DNA of 64,000 nt from Blastocladiella emersonii ATCC 22665 (Eukaryota; Blastocladiomycota; Blastocladiomycetes; Blastocladiales; Blastocladiaceae): the NCBI GenBank assembly GCA_025594325.1, contig JANHCV010000006.1, forward strand, positions 1,922,001-1,986,000, in the 5' to 3' direction. Below the pieces are notes generated by a model. That model did not search any database, was not told where the DNA came from, and saw only the letters and a program-made list of their open reading frames with translations. Below, one piece after another: positions 1-11,391 of the stretch (positions within the stretch are counted from its first letter, which is position 1; each line of letters begins with the position of its first letter). A program made the translations under genes and the position numbers.

Positions 1-775
1 CGCTGCTTGCATTCTTTCGTGCGGGGGCCCCTTGTTCGCGCGAGCTCGCGCGAGCGTGCGACTCACCGCACCGCCTGAATGACGACGGCCTGAATCGCTA
101 TGGATCGTGACGCGACTTGTCGCACTCGACCTCATGGTCGTCGACGGAGTGGGCGGTGTGTGGCGGCGGCATGCAGACGTCGAACTCTTTCTGCCTTCGA
201 TTAGGGTCGCGGACGATGTGGCAGCGCTCACGCCCTACTCGCCATGCAGTCGCTGATGATCGGGACTTGGCAGGATTGGCGCGTCGGCCGAGTTGCTTGG
301 AGGGCGTGCTGGGAGCGACGTCTCGCTTAGCGAGAGCATCGGGCGCTCGAGCAACGGCTTCGTTCTTCTCTGCTGTTAGGAGAGCGCCGGGATCGTGCGC
401 GAGGGCATCACGCGCTCGTACTGCTTCTCTATGACACGCAGCGCAGCCGGTGCTCCTCAGTTTGCAACCGAACATGGTCATCCTAGCTTGGACGACGACG
501 CACGAGCGTTCGAGCGGCGGTAGAGGCAAATTCCCTTGGTAGAGGGTGTGAGCGAGAGGCCGGGCCGCTTCGCTGCGGTCGAGCACGGGAGCACAGACAC
601 GGCGTGCAGGATGCATCACCGAAAGCGCGTCGACGAGGGCAAGGCGAGGGCGCGAGGCTGACCGACTGATTGCGAGGCTCAACGGAAGCGGCTGCAGCCA
701 CGGACGCTCGCTCGCCGGTCGCAGATCCAAACCAAGCTGTATATACACGACAATTCTCACTCGAATGACGCGGCA
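1..775. other. left-edge intergenic sequence
   Basis: No gene could be supported here. Open frames exist on both strands but are Arg/Ala/Ser-rich without recognisable motifs, as expected by chance in GC-rich DNA. The stretch lies downstream of the G-alpha stop codon and so would hold its 3' UTR. Confidence 0.5.
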
Positions 776-2066
776 TCAGAGCAAGCCGGCGTCCACGAGG
801 TTGTTTTTCATGATGATATCCCGGACCGCCGCCATGACGAAGCGTATCTGGGTCGTGTCGGTGGCCATGGTGAGGTGAATGTACACTTCCTTGCTGTCGG
901 ACCGGTTGAGCTCCTCGAACTTCTCCTGGAAGAAGGCGCACGCGAGGTCGTAGCGCGGGCCGCCCTCGTACTCGGGGAACTCGGCCTCGATCGGCGACAC
1001 GAGGATCTTGTCCTTGAACAGGTCGATCTTGTTGAGGAACAGGATCATGGACGTCTTGGTGAACCACCGCGAGTTGCAGATCGACTCGAACAGCTGCAGC
1101 GACTCCTTCATCCGGTTCTATAGACGCGAGTGTGGTTAGCACACCGTACGCTCGCGCGGGGGTCATGGCCGTGGCCGCGTCCGCAGTGACGAACGCACCT
1201 GGTTCTCGTCCTCGAACAGCCGCTGGTCGTACTCGGAGAGCGCCGCCATGTACACGATGGCCGTCACGTTCTCGAAGCAGTGGATCCACTTCTTGCGCTC
1301 GCTTCGTTGTCCGCCGACGTCGAACATGCTACATCGGATCGCACACGTCAGGTTCGGATCCTCAACGCGCCAAGGAACGTGAGTAAGCGCGTACCGGTAG
1401 GTCGTGTTGTCGATCAGGAACGTGTTCTCGACGATGCCCGTCGTCTTGACACGAGACCGCAGAATGTCCTGGTCTGTTGGCGTGAAGCCCGGCTGCGTGA
1501 TCCGGTCAATGTGCTCAAAGTAGCTACACGGGTCCGGCGGTGCTCGCGTCAGTTGTCGTCGACCCACCGCGTCCACGAACCGCGCGGCAAACGTACTATT
1601 TGGTCGAGTCGTTGAGCTGGTACTCCTTGGATCGACTGAGCGCCGTCTTGACGCCCTCGTCGGTGAGCAGCGCCTTGATGGTGGTCACGAGCGCCGGGTC
1701 GACGGCGGCCGGGTTGACGGCCTTGGCGAGCTCGTGGAACGTGTCGACGAGCGGCGCGGCCGTGGCCTTGTCGCCAAACTCGATTTCGAGCCGGGTCATG
1801 CCCTCGAGGATCGCGGACACGCTCTGGAGCAGGTTTTTGACGATGACCTCGCGGATCGAGACGCGCTCCGAGTCCGAGAAGCCGACGCCGTGGATCAGCT
1901 GCATCTGCTTGAGGATCGTCGACTTGCCGCTCTCGCCCGTGCCGAGCAGTAGCATCTTGATCTCCTTCTCGATGCGCTGCTTGTCGTCGCGCAGCTGCTT
2001 GTCGATGACGTCGTTCTGCTCCCGTTCCGGCGTCACGGGCGCCTCGGACGAGGCGAGACACCCCAT
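776..2066 (-). CDS. heterotrimeric G protein alpha subunit
   Basis: GTP-binding alpha subunit that couples membrane receptors to intracellular effectors at the plasma membrane. Four exons (2066-1597, 1523-1395, 1328-1199, 1117-776) join in frame to 356 residues, a normal length. The start MGCLASSE has the Gly2 myristoylation and Cys3 palmitoylation signals. The P-loop GTGESGKST lies near residue 42, followed by the helical domain, switch I with RVKTTGI, switch [22 protein letters not shown] (NKxD) and [12 protein letters not shown] (TCAT region). The C-terminus NNLVDAGLL resembles the Gi class, but the residue four from the end is Ala, not the Cys modified by pertussis toxin in animal Gi. Introns are 66-81 bp with GTACG or GTGCG donors and TAG acceptors. 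Family assignment is certain; the receptor partner is unknown. Confidence 0.96.
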
Positions 2067-3404
2067 GATGGCGGCAAGTAGCGTTGATGGACGATGCGCG
2101 AGAGGAGGCGGAGAGTCGGAGCAGCGAGTAAGGGAGGATTAGGGCGATACAGGTCCGACAGAGCCAGAAGAGGCGGGCAAGGTAGGGGTAGTCACGGTGC
2201 GCGCTGCCGTGATCAGCGTCAGGGGGTGATGCTGAGGACCGAGCAGGGGGTCGAGGGTATCGCGGGCTGCGAGCCAGCCGAGACCAGAGTCGCAGGTCGC
2301 GCTAATAGGCCGATGGATGGCGATGGTCGGCGGCCGAGGGCGACGAGTTCATGCCGCAGCGGTCGCGGGCTCCGTTTGATCCGTGTTGCACCGAGTGTGC
2401 GGTGACTTGGTGAAGATGTGCTCCGTGGATACAGATCGTATGGCGTAGTATCGGGGCGAGCGGTGCGCGCGCTAGGTGGTTCTCCCGCCGACAAGATTCG
2501 GTCGATTGCGCCAAGTGGGACGCGCGCGCGCGCGCCGTGTCGAAGCAGGTGTGCGCGGTGTTCGCCGTGCGAGACAATGTATCTCCCGATCCGATGAATT
2601 GCTGCAGCGAGTCGCGCTCGCATGCATTTATTTTTTTCGCGCGCGCGGATTCGATGTCTCCCGTGGTTCGCGGCGCACCTGCGAGACGCGTCGCGTCGTG
2701 AGACATTTGGGCGCGCTCACGTGTGCGATCAGCTGATATCGCGTCGCGTCGATTATCGCCTGGCGCCGCCTGCCACGCAGGACCAGGCACCCCTGAAGAG
2801 TTGTGGGTGCATGACTGGCTGCAAAAGACTTCTAAGATACCGCTTCAATCATAGCGGCTGTCTTTCAGTGGTAGAAAACGCTCGACTGCAAATCTGGCCG
2901 TTCCCGTAGCCTCAGCGTGAGACTATCACGGACTTGCCGCTCGAGAACTCAAGCTGGCTTCCCGCACACGATGCAATATATAGAGTACTTGCGAGCTGCA
3001 CTTGCGCGAGCTGTTTGAGTGCGCCCCTGGTCATTGAGCAGCGTGCGAGGCCGCAGCCGTCATCAACGCCGCTCGTTGGCGGCAGGAGCGGTAGGAAGCG
3101 CCATCGGCGTGATCCCTGGTTTCTTACTGGCTCAAGAGGACCTCAGAGGTTGCACGGACGGTCCCGATCTTGGCCGGCCGTGACGCGGTACGGAGATGAT
3201 GGCCGTGAGCGCGACCACGGACGGTGGCCACGAGCGCGACCACGGGCGTATCCCCCTTCTCCCCACGACCGTACCTTCTCACCGACAGCATAATCAGGTC
3301 GCAGGACATCAAGGCAAGGCGGTGGAGTGGTCAAAATAAGTGGAGATGCATTGGATAAATGAAAGTCAAAGGACGCCGACCATCGGCAACCACCTGGCGA
3401 CCAT
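2067..3404. other. intergenic region, 1.3 kb
   Basis: This stretch separates the G-alpha start from the desaturase stop. It holds the G-alpha promoter, a short CG dinucleotide run near 2521-2534 and a tRNA-like half molecule at 2854-2897. No protein gene is supported. Confidence 0.5.
2854..2897 (+). other. tRNA-Cys-like 5' half (fragment)
   Basis: The sequence can be read as an acceptor strand (2854-2860), a perfect 4-bp D stem TTTC/GAAA closing the loop AGTGGTA (2863-2877), and an anticodon arm with loop CTGCAAA carrying the Cys anticodon GCA (2886-2892). The anticodon stem has one mismatch. No T arm (TTCGA loop) and no complementary 3' acceptor strand follow, so it is not a complete tRNA. 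It may be a decayed tRNA gene, the head of a tRNA-derived SINE, or chance. Confidence 0.3.
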
Positions 3405-4583
3405 CTACTCGCGCTTGAGCTTGCGGGCGGCGGCAATGGTGGCGCGACCCGCCTTGTGGGCCTCCTCGGAGCGGCCCACGCGCGACTGAGGACCGATATC
3501 GTCGCGCATGATGAAATCGTAGATGACCTTGCACCAGGACGTGTGGTACGGGATGGTATCGTAGATTTCGGGTGCCCGAGCGCGGAGGAGCGGCAAACGC
3601 GACCAGGGGATACTCATATGATCGTGATGCTCGTTGTGAAACCCGATGTTGAGGTACGGGATGTTGCCGGAGCCGTAGTACGAGTAGGTCTCCTGGCCGT
3701 CCTCGAACGAGTAGTGCTCCTGGATGAAGTGCGCCGCGCCCGGGTGCAGGCCGTAGCCGAACCACAGCGACAGGAACAGGTAGAAGAAGCCGCGGCCGCC
3801 GCAGAAGTGGTAGACGGCGAGGTCGGTCGAGATGGTCCAGATCCAGTTGATGATCTCCCACTTCTGCGGGGGCTTGAGCATGGCGGCACCGCGCGCGACG
3901 TACAGGACGGGGAAGCAGAAGACCCACAGCGCCTTGAGGAACTTATTGCCGCGCACGAGCTTGAGCTCGATGCCGAGTGGCAGGTCGGGGTCCACGCCCT
4001 CGACGCCCTGGTACGCGTGGTGGATCAGGTGGTAGCGCCGGAAGCTGCTCGCAATAGGCACGATGAGGCCGACGTTGGCAATGAGGCCGAGGATGCGGTT
4101 CGGGAAGTTGGCCTTGAAGGCGAGGTTGTGGGCGCACTCGTGGATCAGGACGCCGAAGAGCGCCGTGATGGAGCCGCCGACAAAGTAGGCGCACACGAGG
4201 AAGGGGAACCAGCCGGCGTCGCGGAAGTAGCCGTCGGGGGCGCCAAAGGCGTAGGCGAGGGCGAGCTGGATCGAGACGGTGGCGACCGTGATGTACTTGG
4301 TCTTCCACTCGGGGCCGGCGAGCTCCTTGACGTCGGGGTGCTTGTCGAGCAGGTACATGGCGCGCTTGCGGTGCGGCTCGTCGAGGTCGTCCTGGGCAAT
4401 GCCGTCGTGCACGTAGGGGACCGACTTCTCCCACTCGCCGAGGTACGTCGGGTGGCGCACGTCGTAGATGGGCGTGTCCGACGAGTCGGACAGGGCGACG
4501 CCCTCGTCGGTCTTGCCCGTCTCCTGCATGCGCAGCGTGCGCGCGAGCGTGTCGGGCAGCGGCGGGTTGGGCAGCGTCGTCAT
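3405..4583 (-). CDS. DES1: sphingolipid delta-4 desaturase (dihydroceramide desaturase)
   Basis: Intronless, 392 residues. The enzyme introduces the delta-4 double bond into dihydroceramide to make ceramide in the endoplasmic reticulum membrane. The di-iron histidine boxes are visible: HECAH near residue 148, HLIHH near 185 and NEHHD near 317. Between them lie hydrophobic segments and the family motifs VEGVDPDLP, FIQEHY and ETYSYYG, which separate this family from acyl-CoA delta-9 and delta-12 desaturases. The N-terminus is about 60 residues longer than animal DEGS1 and includes a conserved-looking block HPTYLGEWEKSVPYVHDG. The ATG at 4583 is followed by an open frame of full family length. 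An extra sphingolipid C4-hydroxylase activity, as in some family members, cannot be excluded. Confidence 0.93.
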   Translation of the reverse strand: MTTLPNPPLPDTLARTLRMQETGKTDEGVALSDSSDTPIYDVRHPTYLGEWEKSVPYVHDGIAQDDLDEPHRKRAMYLLDKHPDVKELAGPEWKTKYITVATVSIQLALAYAFGAPDGYFRDAGWFPFLVCAYFVGGSITALFGVLIHECAHNLAFKANFPNRILGLIANVGLIVPIASSFRRYHLIHHAYQGVEGVDPDLPLGIELKLVRGNKFLKALWVFCFPVLYVARGAAMLKPPQKWEIINWIWTISTDLAVYHFCGGRGFFYLFLSLWFGYGLHPGAAHFIQEHYSFEDGQETYSYYGSGNIPYLNIGFHNEHHDHMSIPWSRLPLLRARAPEIYDTIPYHTSWCKVIYDFIMRDDIGPQSRVGRSEEAHKAGRATIAAARKLKRE

Positions 4584-5715
4584 GGCGGGTTGCTACAGAA
4601 GCGCCCGCGCGTGTCAGGGCCACGGCGATCCCTCGTTCACAGTCCGGTTTCTCGTACCGAGCAACAGGTACGAGCAGTCGGGGATCAGTCGGATCCGAGA
4701 GAAAGTCGGTGGGGTCGGCCGCGCGCGCAGGGTCTCGGCGGCGAGATTCGGCGAGCGAGCGGGCAACTGGTCCTTCTTGGACGCCGCAGACGGTGGTCGC
4801 GGACGTGGACGGGAAAGCTACGTGGCAGACAGAGTCTTGGCAGAGGACCAACAACGGCGACCAAGTAGTCGGGACAAGGGAGGGGAGAGGGGAGCGGGGG
4901 CGGGGCGCGCGGGCGGCGGGCGGCGGCGACCAGGGTGGCGACGCAAGATTCCTTGGCGGCTGGATCAGCGCCCGAGGCAGCCGATGCCGCCTCGACCGCA
5001 TCAGCCTCCGCCACGTTTCCGCCTCCGGGCGCCGGGGCCGCGTGTGACGTATGAGGATCCCCTTGTGCCCAGGTGATCTCACGCGCCGCGCGGGAGACAA
5101 AAGTGTCTCGCACCGCGCCGCAGCGCCACCACGGAACCCACGACGCGATGGACGCGATGGACGCAATAGCCGATGACGAGACCTTCGCGAGGACGCGTCG
5201 CATGGCAGTCCCACTCTAGGAACTGTCAGAAATGAGTCTGGTCCTGTCCCGGCGCCGCGAAAACGAGAACGAGCACGCGTCTGCTCCGACTCCGCGATCC
5301 TGTGGTTGCCTCGGCCGACACTCGGGCGGGCTTCCGTGAAGCCAGGAACTCTGGGGGAGCTCTCGTTTCGGTAAATTGACGCAAACTCTCCCAAAACGTG
5401 AGCCGTACAGCTCGTGGCGCGGGAGTAAGGACATTTCACGAGGCCCGTTCTCTCGCTTCGCGATCGTGGTCCCCTGGCGCGTTGAGTTGCTTCCGGCCAA
5501 ACTGAGAAGAGGTTACACGCGTTTTGGAGCGATGTGTGTGTTGGCAAAACTGATTTAAATCATCCAAGGACGAGCCAACGCGCTCAAAAGGTGAGATTGA
5601 CGTCGAGTTTGACCCATCCTCATCTGAGATGAAGCGGTCTCCCAAAGCTCTGAGGGCACTCTCGTTCCAACCAAGGTACAAGTTAGTTGAACTATATTCG
5701 AATCAAGCAGAAAGC
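4584..5715. other. intergenic region, 1.1 kb
   Basis: It lies upstream of the desaturase and downstream of the F-box-like gene. Long open frames on both strands (for example across 3943-5547 on the minus strand) have no domain signal. I see no gene. Confidence 0.45.
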
Positions 5716-8139
5716 TCAGAACTCACAGTGGGCCGCAATCATGATGGCGTCGCTATACTCGCGAGACGCGACCGTCGTGGGCGCCGCGCGCCGGATCTCG
5801 CTGATGCTCCCGCGAGCTGCGTCAGTGCGGTTCCGCCCCGCCTTGACAACGGTCTGGGCGATCCATACCGCGCTCTTGACGCCGTCGAGCGCGCCCGACG
5901 GTACAATCCGCCAAAACGAGGTCGGGATCGAGCCATGCGGCCCGGCCGCGCCAGCGAGCGCGTCGAGCACGGCTGCGAGGTCCGCTCGAATGAGCGCCTC
6001 GACCATGTTGCGGCACGGGTGGATCATCGCGTCGCATGCAGACTTGCACGCCCCGCTTGGAGGTTGCCCAGTCGTTGGGTTCACCGGAAACTGGAATGAA
6101 AGGTCGGTGATGGAGGCGAGTAGGTTGAACAGCGGGACAGCGGCCGTGGCCGAGAGCCGTTGGACAGCACGCGGGTCAAGGGCGAGCAGCTCGCGAATCG
6201 TCTCGATCCAGACTCGCTGACCTGTAAGCTGACACTCGCCGCAAGTCGTGCTGCACAGCGAAGCCAGAGAAAGTCGATGCTGGCCGACCCGGTTGGACGA
6301 CTGCGCGAAGACCATGGCGCTGAGGAAACGGTGCACGCTGTCGTGTTCCATCATGAGCCGGATCGAGTAGTCGCGCGTCAAACGGCTCTGCAGAGCGGCG
6401 ACAGGAAGCCAAGCAAGCGCGGCGCACACCGAAGTCGACAGCTGGATGACGACCAAGTTCGCAAACATGTACACGTCCCACAGGTCGGCGTTGAGGTCGC
6501 TCGAGAAGACCGCCGACATGACTTTGCACGCGTTTTGGTCGGGACAGGGCGGGCGATGGATGCAGTCCGGCGGGTGGGGCTGTTCCTCCTCCTGCTCCTG
6601 CTGTTTTTGAGGTTGCCGAATCTGCTCGAGCAAGACCGGCACGAGCGAATGGAGCAAAGGATAAATCTTGTCGGGGCGCTGCTGTCGAATGAAAGCGATA
6701 ACACGCTGCGGAACCGGTAGGTCCGGCTCGAGCTGGAGACTTTCGCGAAAGACTACATGTGGGATTAGACTGCGCAAGGTGGGACTGCAAGCTCAGTGAG
6801 AGACCGTACCTCGGGCTACAATCACTTGGAATCGATCCCCAATAATTTGCGCGATAGTGGTCGCAAGAGAGCTCGATGGACCACCATTCTCGTCGAGTAG
6901 CTCTCCCATGATGACGGAGGACCAACAGGAAGCGTTGATCAAACCGAAGCTGTCCAATTGCTCCAACAAGTTCGGCCTGATAGGCATCTTGAGCTCGTCC
7001 GCGACTTGGTCCAAGTCGCCGTCCTCGATTCCGCTCGTGGCCAAGCGCGGCTCATGCTTTACAAGCTCTAATAGCACAGCTGGCGCGCGCGCGAGATGCG
7101 CGAGAAGGTGCATGTCGTTGATTACGATGCGCTTGTTTGTCCACGACTTTCGGACTAGCCACAGGAGAAAATGGACCGTGTCGTAGATGCCGTTGCTGTC
7201 AGGAGACTCTGATTTGATGGTTTGCACGGGAGCGTCGGAAGGGATAGTTCCCAGAAGCGGCTGCGCGATGACGTCGTCCGTCAAGATGTTCGCGAGCCAT
7301 TCGAGATCGAGACCATGAGTAGGAAGATCGCCGAGAACATGCACTGTGGGCAGATGCCGCAGGAAGGCCGCGTAAAGCCCGCTAAAGCCGATGCAAGAGA
7401 AAGTCGACAACCCCTTTTCGTGGAGTGATGCTTGATTGCAGATCAGCTGGTTTGATTGGTCGGTTTGTTGCGCCCAGAATCTAATCGAGAGCTCGAGTTT
7501 GAGGAGACTGGGAATTCCCTGCGTAGTCGCCCGCAGGAGGCGAGCAAGGGACTGCGGATCGAGCCAGGCGACGGCGAGTACGAGAAGCTGGCAGAGTTTG
7601 CGCACGGGAGAAACTTCCTTGAGTAAGTGGGAGTGTTGCTCCACAGCGTGATCAACGACTCCTGAGCCCTGAAAGCTGTCCAGGTCTAAGTAGTCAATTG
7701 ATTGCTCGAGTTTCGCAGCAAACACACGCAAGTTGGCCTCGTGCGGGAGCAGTGCCAGCGATGCCGCCGGAAGCAGGTGTTCGAGAAGCACAAAGTACAG
7801 CGAAACAACACGGTCGTATCCCAGTATTCCAGGCGCGACACGACGGTTTTGGCGCGCGTAGTCGTACTCGAGGAGCGCTCCGCTGTCAGATGGCCAATAG
7901 CACAGATAGTACTTGCGGACCCATCCGGGTGAAGGCGGCCCGTAATCAAGGATACGGCTGACCCAGATACGTTTCACGAGCGGAGATTGCGCGACGGCAT
8001 GAAGATCGCGAGTTGTCGATCCAATGACGGTTTGAGGGCGAGCGAGCTGCAGGATCTGGGCAAGTATCTCGGCGGGGACCATAGAGAAGCCGCTGTGCTG
8101 ATCGCGTTGCAGCGAGTCTATTTCATTAGTTTCGTTCAT
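5716..8139 (-). CDS. F-box-like, helix-rich protein of unknown function
   Basis: Two exons (8139-6810 and 6752-5716) join across a 57-bp GTACG...TAG intron to 788 residues. Near residue 20 the sequence VPAEILAQILQLARP is followed by HAVAQSPLVKRIWVSRIL, which looks like a divergent F-box (Skp1-binding) motif. If so the protein would recruit substrates to an SCF ubiquitin ligase. The remainder is Leu-rich and apparently all-helical without a repeat I can name, apart from a Gln/Glu/Pro-rich run near residue 500. The terminal codons end in a GTGAGT-like sequence, so a further 3' exon is possible, but the best acceptor would give only a 35-bp intron. Base composition is lower in GC than the neighbours. 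The function is inferred only from the F-box-like start. Confidence 0.7.
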
Positions 8140-8348
8140 AGTTCATGGATCGTGCGAGCTGAGCGGAGAGCAAACAATTATTTGCCGCGATCAAAGTATG
8201 CCGCCACGCACGTGAGTGGCGCAACGCGGCCTTTGCGGGCAGTGCGACCTCCCATTCAGCGGCTCGCTGACGCGCGGGCAATGACGATTACCCTGACACC
8301 ATTTAAGATTATACTTGAGGCACCTAAACGCTTCGCGTTTGGTTTTCA

Positions 8349-8365
8349 ATCGAGGGCTAAAGCCC
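8349..8365 (+). repeat. left 17-bp terminal inverted repeat
   Basis: Reads ATCGAGGGCTAAAGCCC going inward and is matched exactly, in reverse complement, by 12566-12582. It is internally palindromic, so it can form a 5-bp stem. No obvious direct repeat lies outside the pair. Confidence 0.6.
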
Positions 8366-8492
8366 CCGCCACGTATGGTGCACAAGTGGTGGAGGTGCTG
8401 TCGCGTGCGTCCCGCACAGGAGATTTAGGTGATCGAGCTATGGAAATCGTGCTATTGATGGATTAGATGATGGAATACACTACGTTAATACT

Positions 8493-11391
8493 CTACTGTG
8501 TTTTCTGTTTCTTGGCGTTCTGTGAGCCGTCCTCGCCTCCAGCGCGTTTGTTGGCCAATCGCCGAAACCTTGCGTTGAGAGCATCGGACGCGCGCTTGGT
8601 GGCGACTAGCTTCTCAGCCGCGTGCTGACGCGTGAAGAGAATCGCGTCGTCGAGGAGCTTGGCGATGCGCGGGTCGCATGGTGCGATGGCTGTACCTTGA
8701 TCGAAAGCGGTCTTGGTCAGCTCGTCGAGCATCTGGAGCCGCTTGTCCTCGGCCACTGCGAGTGGATCCGGCTTCATGGACTTGAGCACGGCTCTTGGGA
8801 TCGGCTGAAGCACCCACAGGTACTTTGAGCGACGAAGCCGCGATAATGCCAAGTACAGGGAAGCGCCGCTGATGAGAAGACACTCCATGCCCGCGGGACG
8901 CGGATCTGCCAGGGCGAGTGCATTCTTGGTCACGCCTTGAACCCCGTGGACCGTCATGGCGAAGGCTAGCACCATCGGGTACTGCTCAATGTGCGCGACG
9001 ACATGATTAGGATACTTGCTCCTGTTGGTCTTGGTGTTGTTGACAGAGCGGGAGCGAATCCCCCATTGTGCTGACGACCCGCTCTTGCGACGTGGAACCG
9101 CCCGCCATGTACAGGAAGTCCTTCTTCTCCACGGCAAGCGGGATGACCGTGTCAGGCCACGCGGCCGGCATGCCCGGGAAGCGAGGGCCACAAGGAGCGT
9201 CGGGCAGGTCGATCCACACGTTGAGTGGAGCGCGGGATGGCCGGTACATGTTGGACGCGGTTCGCGTGAACGTGGTCTCGGGCTTCCAGTCGATGTGGTG
9301 CACGACGCCAACCGCACCGTTCGCGCACGCCTTTGCTACGCACTGGTTGGTCTTGACGCGCATCTCCATTCCGACAAAGAGCTCGAGGATGGCCGGCAGT
9401 TTAGTCGTGGTTTCTGGCACTCCTCCAAGGCGGAACACGTCCTTGCCGCAGCTGGCAACGCGTTCACGCGTGCGGCGCCTATCACGCGGGCGCGTGATGT
9501 TGCCCTTGATCTGGAACACGATGCGGTTTGGGTTTGCTGCTGCGAGCCGCGTGTAGAGCAGGTTGAAGGCGTGGCGCGTGTGGTTGTCAGGCGCGATAAC
9601 CGTGAGTCCGGGCTTCTTGAGGATCTCCTTGAGGACGTTGTTGCCGTTTTCGTCGACCTGCTGCTGAAGCTGAGCGGTCGTACGCGAGTTGATCAGGTCG
9701 CACAGCGTGTCCGACGCCTCGACGAGGCGGAGCGCGTCCCTTTCGTTGCCCCATGGTGGATCATTGACAAATCGGTTGCTCTTCACTAGACGAACAGCGC
9801 GTGTAGTGCGCCAGTACGCGACCTGGCCTCGATCCACGTGCTCGGGGACCGTCAATTGATTTGACGTCATGCGCAGGTAGAACGAGTCCGGCGCGTCGTT
9901 GAGCACAGCGGGCACCTTGTACAGGGCAGTTCCGTTGACGGGAGGCAGCTGTAAATGATCGCCAGCGAGCATGACGATGCACCCGCCGAATGGTTCGTCG
10001 CACCGCCGCAGGAGGCGCAGGTTCGCGTGGATACGGCCGAGTAAAGTCGCGTCGCACATGGGGAACTCGTCGATGACGACGCCGAGACGCCCTTTCCACG
10101 CGATGGCAACCGCAGGATCGGTACGCAAACGGGCCACGTCGGGGCTGTTTTCTTTCGGCCTTGGCGAAAAAGAGAACGCGGCGTGGATGGTCGTAACGCC
10201 AATGTTGGCGGCCGCGATCCCGGTCATGGCCATGACCATGAGGCACTTTTCCTGGTTCCAGGACGCGAGGAAGTATCGGATTGCATCGACGACGCGCGAC
10301 TTGCCCGTGCCGCCCGAGCCGGTGAGGATGATCGGCGTCCGGTCCTTGCTCATGGGCAGGAGGGCCGTGGTGCGGAGTGCATGTTGGACGCCGTCGCGGC
10401 CCAACATGATCACGCTCTGCTCGGCCGAGGCCGCAGCGTCTGCGATACCCGCGTTGCCGCAGATGAAGGTGTCGATGAGCGGCATGAGGAAGAGCACGAA
10501 CGCGCGGTGCTGCTCTTCGTTGAGGTTGAACTTGAGCGAGACCTGCGCGAGGCTCGCGTACGCGGGCGTGTGCACAGTGCGCTGCTTCCCGTCGCTCCAC
10601 TCGTCGCCGCGTGTGTCGTAGGCAAAGTTGCTGATTGAGTGCGCGGCCTTGGTGACGAGGAACCGCGCGTGCGCGTCAGGATCCGTTGGCGTGGTCGTGA
10701 AGGCGCTGCGCCAAACGTCGACGGCTGGTCCGAGTTCTGGTTCGGGCACGTCGACGGCCATTTCCGGGTCGATACCATGCTGAAATGTGTTTGTCGAGGT
10801 TCCAGGTGGCACTGCGGGAACAATACCGATCATGGGTGGCTGCCCGGGCCCGGGAACGACAGGTACGGCGCCGACATGCGCGGTCGGATGACCTTGAGCC
10901 GCGGCAGCGCATAGTTGAGCCATGATCTTCTTGACGTCAGTCAGCGAGATGGGTGTCTCGAGGTACGGCGGCGGCGGAGCGGCGTTGACATCAAACGGCT
11001 GCACGTCAGGGAAGAGCAGGGTGCCCATCATGCCGTGGCCCATTCCAGGGATCAGCGTAGAGGTCACGCTCTCTATGCGCTCGAGGTTCGCCTTGGTTTC
11101 GCCGTCGTCGGCCAGGATGCCCTCCACGTCCGAGTTGACGATAGTCGGGTCGAGAACAATGTCATTCTCCGACTGACCGACGACGCCAAGCACGGGTCCG
11201 GCTCGCGCGACGCTGGCGGCACCGCGACGGCCGCGGTTCCTCTGCGACGTGAACGCGTCGGACTCGTCAGAATCCGACGACGACCCGGGCTTCCCCGGCG
11301 ACGAGGCCTTCCCCTCGGCAGGCGTGCCGCGCACGATGAAGGGCATGCGGGCCGAGCTCAACGAGGCCACGGAGGTGTACCACGAGTGCAT
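8493..11391 (-). CDS. PIF1-like DNA helicase, frameshifted
   Basis: Superfamily 1B DNA helicase of the type carried by Helitrons and amplified in early-diverging fungi. Motif I GSGGTGKS (near 10310), motif II VVIDEFP (near 10070) and motif III GDHLQLPPV (near 9955) are intact in the first frame. Motifs HGVQGVT (near 8945) and YLALSR (near 8845) lie in the second frame. The frames switch at a run of five C at 9060-9064; removing one base makes the whole helicase core continuous. No splice sites explain the switch, so it is either a real inactivating mutation or a sequence error. About 270 residues before motif I are Pro-rich and unassigned; no Rep domain is present. The start is uncertain: ATGs at 11391 and 11346 overlap the divergent plus-strand gene, whereas that at 11043 does not. 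The C-terminus is Lys-rich. Confidence 0.75.

Noticed and set aside
2854-2960. A complete tRNA-Cys gene
   Set aside because: No T arm, no 3' acceptor strand pairing with 2854-2860, and a mismatch in the anticodon stem; kept only as a fragment.
3456-4868. 470-codon plus-strand open frame opposite the desaturase
   Set aside because: It is the antisense of a well-supported desaturase; the Val/Glu/Arg/Gly-rich composition is what the reverse strand of GC3-rich coding DNA gives.
3943-5547. 534-codon minus-strand frame spanning the desaturase 5' region
   Set aside because: Overlaps the real desaturase in another frame and has a low-complexity Arg/Pro composition with no motif.
5436-5681. Extra 3' exon of the F-box-like gene
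   Set aside because: The best splice pair would leave a 35-bp intron, below every other intron in the window; the existing stop is adequate.
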